NCBI GenBank assembly: GCA_963921825.1
Contig: OY997593.1
Span: forward strand, 68,742,039 to 68,806,038
Direction of reading: 5' to 3'
DNA from: Erodium maritimum
Lineage: Eukaryota; Streptophyta; Magnoliopsida; Geraniales; Geraniaceae
DNA length: 64,000 nucleotides
The stretch's first letter is position 1, and every line of letters starts with the position of its first letter. Position numbers and translations under genes: made by a program. This document shows, one piece after another, positions 58,808-64,000 of this stretch. A model generated the notes under the pieces. It was not told the origin of the DNA. It saw only the letters and a program-made list of their open reading frames with translations, and did not search any database.

Positions 58808-60139
58808 GAGGTGAAATCGGGTACAAACCATTCTTAACCTAAAAACTAGAGAACCAATCCTAGACACACACACCTAACATCCAACATTCACCATGATGCC
58901 ACATCATCACCCCAATTTCACCCAAACTCACGCCACCTTCATCCTTTCTCACACAAGTAAGGGCATAATTGTAAAAGTATGGTGCCATGTGGATAAGTGT
59001 CCATTTTTTTCTTCACCAATTCACTAATTTAATATTTCCCGATTCGTTTGAACTCCGATTAGCTTCAAACTTGCGCCAATATTTTTATTTTTTCAAGGGC
59101 TTTAAATCAAGATCAATCATGAATATATTTTGAAGCACGAAAATAAAAAGGTATATTGGAGTGATAAAAATAATGTGAGTGTTGATAAATCTTCACTAAT
59201 AAATGTTTTATATCGGATGTATCAAACTAGTGCTAAATGTTGATAAAAACATGTACTGAGGTGATAAAAACCATGTTCAATTTTGATAATAAGTTTGATA
59301 AACTAGAGTTTAGCGTTTATTAAAAAAACATGTGATGAGGTGATAAAAACACATGTAATTTAATGATAAACATAGTGTTTAGTGTTGATAAAACTGGTGT
59401 TCACAAAAAGCATGTGATGAGATGATAAAAATCATGATCAATTTTGGAGAATGGGGTGATAAAACTAGTGTAAAGTGTTGATAAAACCAGAGCAAAGTGT
59501 TGATAAAATTTAGCCAGATATAATTTCTTTAAAAACCAACCCCGAAATAAAATAAAAAATCGTGCTTCAAAAAAAACATGTGATGGGGGTGATAAAACAC
59601 ACGTAATTGAATGATAAACCTAGTGTTTATTGTTGATAAAACTAGTGTTCATAAAAAACACGCGGTGAGGTGATAAAATCATGACCAGTTTTGGAAAATG
59701 AGGTGATAAAACCAGTGTAAAGTGTTGATAAAACCAGTGTAAAAGTGTTGATAAATCCAGAGCAAAGTGTTGATAAAAATTACCCAGATTTTTTTTATAA
59801 AAAAAATCAACACCGAATAATATTTTTTTTCGTGCTTCAAAATATATTCATGACTGATCTTGATTTGAAGCCCTTAAAAAAACAAAACTAATGCGCGCAA
59901 TTTTGAAGCCAATCAGAGTTCAAACGAAGCGGGAAAAATTAAATTAATGAATTGATTAAAAAAATAATATGATAGTTTTACTAAAAAGCCCTTACCACTT
60001 ACTAAAAAGTGCTGTTTTTTTTTTGCAGTCAACAAGTCAACTACTCAATTGCATCTCATCCATCCATTCTTAAAATGAATGGCTTAGATTGGTTCTCTAG
60101 TTTTTAGGTTAAGACATGGTTTGTATTTGATTTCTTCTC
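58808..60139. mobile_element. MULE-like foldback element with repeated gataaa-rich core
   Basis: TCAAAATTGA flanks it at 58798-58807 and 60140-60149 (9-10 bp, Mutator range). The two arms, 58808-59145 and about 59830-60139, are inverted copies of each other over about 300 bp ('accattcttaacctaaaaac' against 'gtttttaggttaagacatggt', and 'gatcaatcatgaatatatttt' against 'aaaatatattcatgactgatc'). The core is two tandem ~250-bp copies (about 59325-59573 and 59574-59846) built of 'gtgttgataaaac' units. No protein frame is present. Confidence 0.85.
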
Positions 60140-60149
60140 TCAAAATTGA

Positions 60150-60608
60150 ATCAATAACTACATTATTTGTAGGCGTACTGTACACGTTTGTTATACTGAT
60201 TGTACATATTAGGTTACGTTGTTTGATTCGGAGTGTAATATTATTGTCTAATACGTCTATGGTCTATAACATAGCTGTTTGCTTTGTGCGTTCAACAAAT
60301 TGTATGTATTTCATTATTTTGCATAACATGATAGTTCATGATGATCTATAAATTATAGTTTTTGTGTATTGTTGCTGTTGTTTTATGTTGTAATTTTCAG
60401 TTTGGTTCATAGAAGGGTTGCTGGGATAGTCTAGCCTAGTTAGGTTGCTCATAATTTTGCACCAGGATGGTTTTGGTTTGGGTTAGTATACCTTTTCATT
60501 TGGGTTTTGGTTCGTTGCTTTGGGAAGGTCATTTTTCTTAGGATGTTGTCCTCTCTTTATATTCTAAAGATTGAATCGACATATCTCTATCATTGCCGAT
60601 AAAAAAAA
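60150..60608 (+). mobile_element. Probable LINE tail
   Basis: T/G-rich sequence ends with 'ctctatcattgccgat' plus eight A's at 60608, similar to the LINE ends at 46534 and 38238. The left limit is unknown. Confidence 0.4.
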
Positions 60609-60671
60609 GGACGAAGAGGGGACGCCTACAAGACCGAGAATGACTGTTCATCGTGGGCCGTCACATGGGAC

Positions 60672-60855
60672 CAGGGGCGCGTGCCCCCCACCAATTTTTT
60701 TTTTGAAAAATTATTTCTTGTTTTTCGTTTTTTCAAAAATAACTTTTAATTCTTTCTAATTTCGTAATTGTGGCTTTCCTCTAGTTTTTTTTACCGTGAC
60801 GTATTATCGTTGAATTTTTTTGGCGTCCCCACTGAAAAAGTTGACTCCGCCCCTG
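60672..60855. mobile_element. hAT-like MITE, 184 bp
   Basis: The ends CAGGGGCG and CGCCCCTG are inverted repeats of a common plant hAT type. The inside is AT-rich with long T-runs. The flanks do not show a clear 8-bp duplication, so the assignment rests on the ends alone. Confidence 0.55.
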
Positions 60856-61049
60856 ACCGTGTGGTTTCTCGATTTTGCTAGATCTCTAGGACTGAGCCAC
60901 ACACCAGAAGCTCCAAAACAATTTGATTGAACATACATGACAACGATAAAAATGAGTTTGCGATAAAAGTCGTTTTTTCATCTAGTTGTATGTATTTCAG
61001 TTTCGTTTGTTTCAATAAAATTTGTATGTATCTTTCAAAATAAATAAAT

Positions 61050-61347
61050 GGGATAACGTTGTTTCCAAACCTTTCCACACGGTCCATTATCACATCCCAA
61101 CCGAAGCAAACGTTTCGTTACAATTCCTAACTCAAAAGGTTTGTTTTTTACAATTCCTAACCCAAAGGTGGTATTTTTTTACAATTCCTAACTGCGAAAA
61201 AACAACAACTTTTTGTAGTAAAGTACCACCTTTAGGTTAGAAATTGTAAAAAAGAAACCTTTTGAGGTAGGAATTGTAACGAAACGTTTGCCTCGGTTAG
61301 GATGTGATAATGAAACGTTTGGAAATGTTTGGAAACAACTTTATCCC
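61050..61347. mobile_element. Foldback MITE, 298 bp
   Basis: GGGATAACGTTGTTTCCAAAC pairs with the reverse of GTTTGGAAACAACTTTATCCC, and the pairing extends through nearly the whole element ('cgtttcgttacaattcctaac' with 'gttaggaattgtaacgaaacg'-type sequence). Each arm contains two to three copies of 'ttacaattcctaac'. The target duplication is unclear. Confidence 0.8.
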
Positions 61348-62280
61348 TAAATATTGTATGTATATATTTTTATATAATTTTATCATATCGAGTTTCCAAT
61401 TGAAATAACACGATGATTTGGAATTTAGAGTAGTTAGACGTTGTACTGTTCACCGACGATATGGTTATTCACCGAAGATATGGTAAGTGGGATAGAATTT
61501 ATGAAAAAGAGGATTAAAATCTGAGGAATTCAAATAACTCGACTCAAACATTTTTGTGATGCTCTTACCGGTCTTTCAACCTTTGCTAGGTCCGCTAGTA
61601 CTAGTTGTACCAGGAGTCTCATTCCTTGCTGTCGGTAAAAGCATCAACCACACACGTTTTAAGGTTGATTATTCTAATTTTTGACCTTTTTTTACAGATA
61701 TACTAAATTTGTTTTAGTTATGCTCAGCACTGACGTGGCACAGCAAGGTTAATAAGTGACATGAGAAAACTAAAATGCACTTCGACCTTATTTACACGGA
61801 TCATCACAATCCTACACTGGACTCCCTCTTTGAACCAAGATAATCTTCCGGTTGCTCTTAACACACCTGATTGGACTCTGTTTGAGAAGACGAACCACGG
61901 ACCACTCGTGTTTACTATGCTTCAAGCTATAAACCACAAGTAAATCACCTTCTGCATGTTTGTTTGTAATAGTTGTTTGATTTTGTACTCTGCAATCAAC
62001 ACGAGTAGTTCAGTACATTTTGTAATAGTTGTCTTCAATTATTTCTCCTCCACCTTTTCTCTGATGCAATTTCTTCACCGCCTTTTCCACCATATCAGAA
62101 TGGGCCTTGGCTCTTTCATGGACAGACGAAGAAAAAAGACGCCTTTGTCTTGTGTGGATGATCCACATAGATGTCACATGGGAGTATTAGAGACACTTCC
62201 ACCATGACTGGCAAGCCAAGCACACCCATACATATCCCCGGTTTGAGAAGCATCTCAAAGACTATTGACGGAAGACCAAC
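61348..62280. other. Intergenic, no gene established
   Basis: Short frames near 61761-61943 and 61956-62207 have no recognisable domain. Confidence 0.35.
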
Positions 62281-63560
62281 CTAAGGGTAATGTAAAACCC
62301 CACTTATTTCTGAAGGGTAATGTTGTGAAATCAGAAACATTGAGGTAGGAAATTGCAACAAGAATTGTTGAAGAGAAAATTCAAAAAATAGAGGATAAAG
62401 TGGACTGAGTTGGGATTGGGCCAGCTTGGGCCCAATCAGTGACACGCGCGCCGGCCCACGAGCCAGCCCAACCCACACACAAACCCTACAGTTCTTCTTC
62501 TTCACGCGTTCTGGCACGCGAACCGAGACAGCGCCGCGTTCCTCTTCTCCTTCGATTCTCTCTCGAGCTCCCCATCTCAGATCTCCCAACCTCTCACTCT
62601 CGCACTCCATCTCCTTCCATCCTTGTCGACGTCGTCCTCTCCAGCCCCATCTCCGTGTGAATCGATCGACGCCGGCGAGCGAGCTGCACCAAGAACCTCG
62701 CGCCACGTTTCTTCTTCACCGAGCCCCAAATCGCATCCCGTGGGGTCAGGCTCTCAGCACCGGTGAGCCACGCAACGGCCTTGTCTCCTCCGCATGTGAA
62801 TCGCACGTATGCGAGCTCTCGTCGGAAGGAAACCCTCACGACGTCTCAACCCGCACCGGAGAACTTGACTCAGATCCATGGCCGAGCTCGAGTTCTGGCT
62901 CCGTGAGGGCGAGTTTCATCACTGGGCGAGGGCCACCGGAGAACTTCACCGGCCCTGCGACGGAAACCAACTCCCAACGTCGCCATAGTTCCTCCGAGCA
63001 CTTCGCCGCCGCCGTCGCCGGGGAACTACACAAGCCCTCGCCGCCCCGACCTTGCGCTCGAGCTGGACCACCACTGAAACGGGCCTTGGGCCAGCCTAGT
63101 TGGGCCTCAGGCAGGCCGGTCAGGCCTCGGCCCAGTTCGGTCAGACCTGGACTTGGACTCGGGTTCGAGTCGGGTCCGGAACTAGGTTCGGGTCGGCCCC
63201 GGGTCCGGTCGGGTCTAGACTGGGCCTGGAGCCGGTTTGGCCTGGATTCAGGTCGGATCCGGGTCACAGTTTTAATTAATTAATTAATTAACTATTTGAC
63301 TTAAAAATGATTTATTTAAGGGACGTTTTGGGTAATTTCGAGAACGTTGGACATACCGGTTCTGATTGGACCCTTTTATCTGTTAAACCCATACTCGAAC
63401 TTGGACTTCGCCCGAGAAGACGGAGTTGGCCCGGTCGTCAGCAGCTAGGAGTATTATTAGAGGAAGTCCTTGAGGTAGGGAAAATACTAAACTCCTCGTG
63501 CAATTTAATACTTAGTATGCCTATTAGGTTAATAAAATCGGAAAGGTCCTAGATTGCATA
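62281..63560 (+). other. GC-rich block with a 285-codon low-complexity frame; identity undecided
   Basis: The sequence changes abruptly from AT-rich to C-rich at about 62410, with 'aaaccctac' and ttcttcttcttcacg like a plant leader. The frame 62426-63283 is rich in Pro, Ser and Arg and ends in repeats from 'gggtcggg/cgggtccgg' words, so it is more likely chance than a protein. The layout (short 'agggtaatgt..' start, 'ggcccaatcag', leader-like part, then 'ggacgttttgggtaatttcg') resembles a terminal repeat of a large Ty3-type fossil continuing past the window end, but no pair of ends is visible. It may also be a gene's 5' end. Confidence 0.25.
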
Positions 63561-63787
63561 TAGGATGCGAATAACTAGAATAATCGACTTTCAATTACTA
63601 ATAACCAGACATGTTTAGTATGCATATGTAGGATGTGAATAACTAGTTTAACTCGCTTTCAATACTTGGGAAATTGTCGTGCTGGTAGAAAGGCCGAGAT
63701 GAGCCATAAGATTTGTTGTGGTTGCCTCACATGCATTGCTTGCTTAGTCTTCATGACAAATTTAAGAGTCTAATGAAACTAGATAAA

Positions 63788-63980
63788 TCGTATGCTTGAA
63801 TGATTGAATGAATGCTTGAATGATTGAATGATTGAATGGATTCTTGAATGATTGAATGAATGCTTGAATGATTGAATGATTGAATGGATGCTTGAATGAT
63901 TGAATGATTGAATGAATGCTTGAATGATTGAATGAATGCTTGAATGATTGAATGAATGCTTGAATGAATGAATGATTGAG
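63788..63980. repeat. Minisatellite of ttgaatga units
   Basis: About 190 bp consist almost wholly of 'ttgaatga(t)' and 'atgaatgc' words, arranged as higher-order units of about 20-36 bp beginning 'atgcttgaatgattgaatga'. It keeps one minus-strand frame open, with a His/Ser/Phe/Ile repeat, only because of the repeat itself. Just before it, 'taggatg(t/c)gaataactag' is also duplicated (63561 and 63631). Confidence 0.9.
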
Positions 63981-64000
63981 TGTAATTAATTGTGCCAAAT

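Noticed and set aside
58808-60139. CRISPR-like or satellite array suggested by regularly spaced gataaa words
   Set aside because: The spacing is irregular, the units sit inside a transposon with inverted arms and target duplication, and the genome is a plant.
62426-63283. 285-codon plus-strand open frame as a protein gene
   Set aside because: It has Pro/Ser/Arg-rich low complexity, ends in GC-rich word repeats, and overlaps long frames on the other strand, as expected from GC-rich DNA lacking TA-containing stops.
63762-63998. 78-codon minus frame with His/Ser/Phe repeats
   Set aside because: It is produced by the ttgaatga minisatellite; no promoter or conserved context.

Overview
The window is nuclear DNA of a flowering plant, almost certainly a eudicot. 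It has AT-rich intergenic DNA, spliced GT-AG genes with plant-type intron sizes, plant-only protein families, and a dense and varied load of plant transposable elements. The species cannot be named from the sequence alone. All calls were made by reading the sequence; no database search was run.

Three well-supported host genes are present. (1) On the + strand, coding 5847-8230, is a DAYSLEEPER-type domesticated hAT transposase with an N-terminal BED zinc finger and a C-terminal hAT dimerisation region. (2) On the + strand, coding 34688-43363 in 17 exons with a leader starting near 30.69 kb, is a class I trehalose-6-phosphate synthase (TPS1) of 925 residues. (3) On the - strand, coding 49977 down to 47479 in two exons with a leader from about 51.04 kb, is a bifunctional UDP-L-rhamnose synthase (RHM) of 671 residues. 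TPS1 and RHM are tail to tail, about 4.1 kb apart, with a SINE and a LINE-like retroposon between them. TPS1 makes the sugar signal trehalose-6-phosphate and RHM makes the donor for cell-wall pectin and flavonoid rhamnose. I see no sign that the neighbouring genes act together.

The rest is mostly mobile DNA. 1-4.4 kb: diverged direct repeats and an old minus-strand retroposon. 12.2-24.6 kb: a nested block, in which an L1-type LINE is split by an 8.46 kb Copia element with near-identical LTRs and a second L1-type LINE lies beside it. 25.1-26.0 kb: a retroposon with a perfect 16-bp target duplication. 27.5-27.9 kb: a LINE RNase H fragment. 44.4-46.5 kb: a GC-rich LINE-like retroposon. 54.7-56.06 kb: a third LINE ORF1 remnant. 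56.19-58.60 kb: a PIF/Harbinger-type element with two Myb/SANT-like genes and no visible transposase. 58.81-60.14 kb: a MULE-like foldback element with a tandemly duplicated core. 60.6-61.4 kb: two MITEs. 63.79-63.98 kb: a minisatellite.

The most striking pattern is how many small DNA transposons sit in introns of the three host genes. Several can be read to exact ends with 9-bp (MULE-type), 8-bp (hAT) or 3-bp TTA/TAA (Harbinger) target duplications. The TPS1 introns carry at least seven, including a tandem double MITE and a second copy of the same family.
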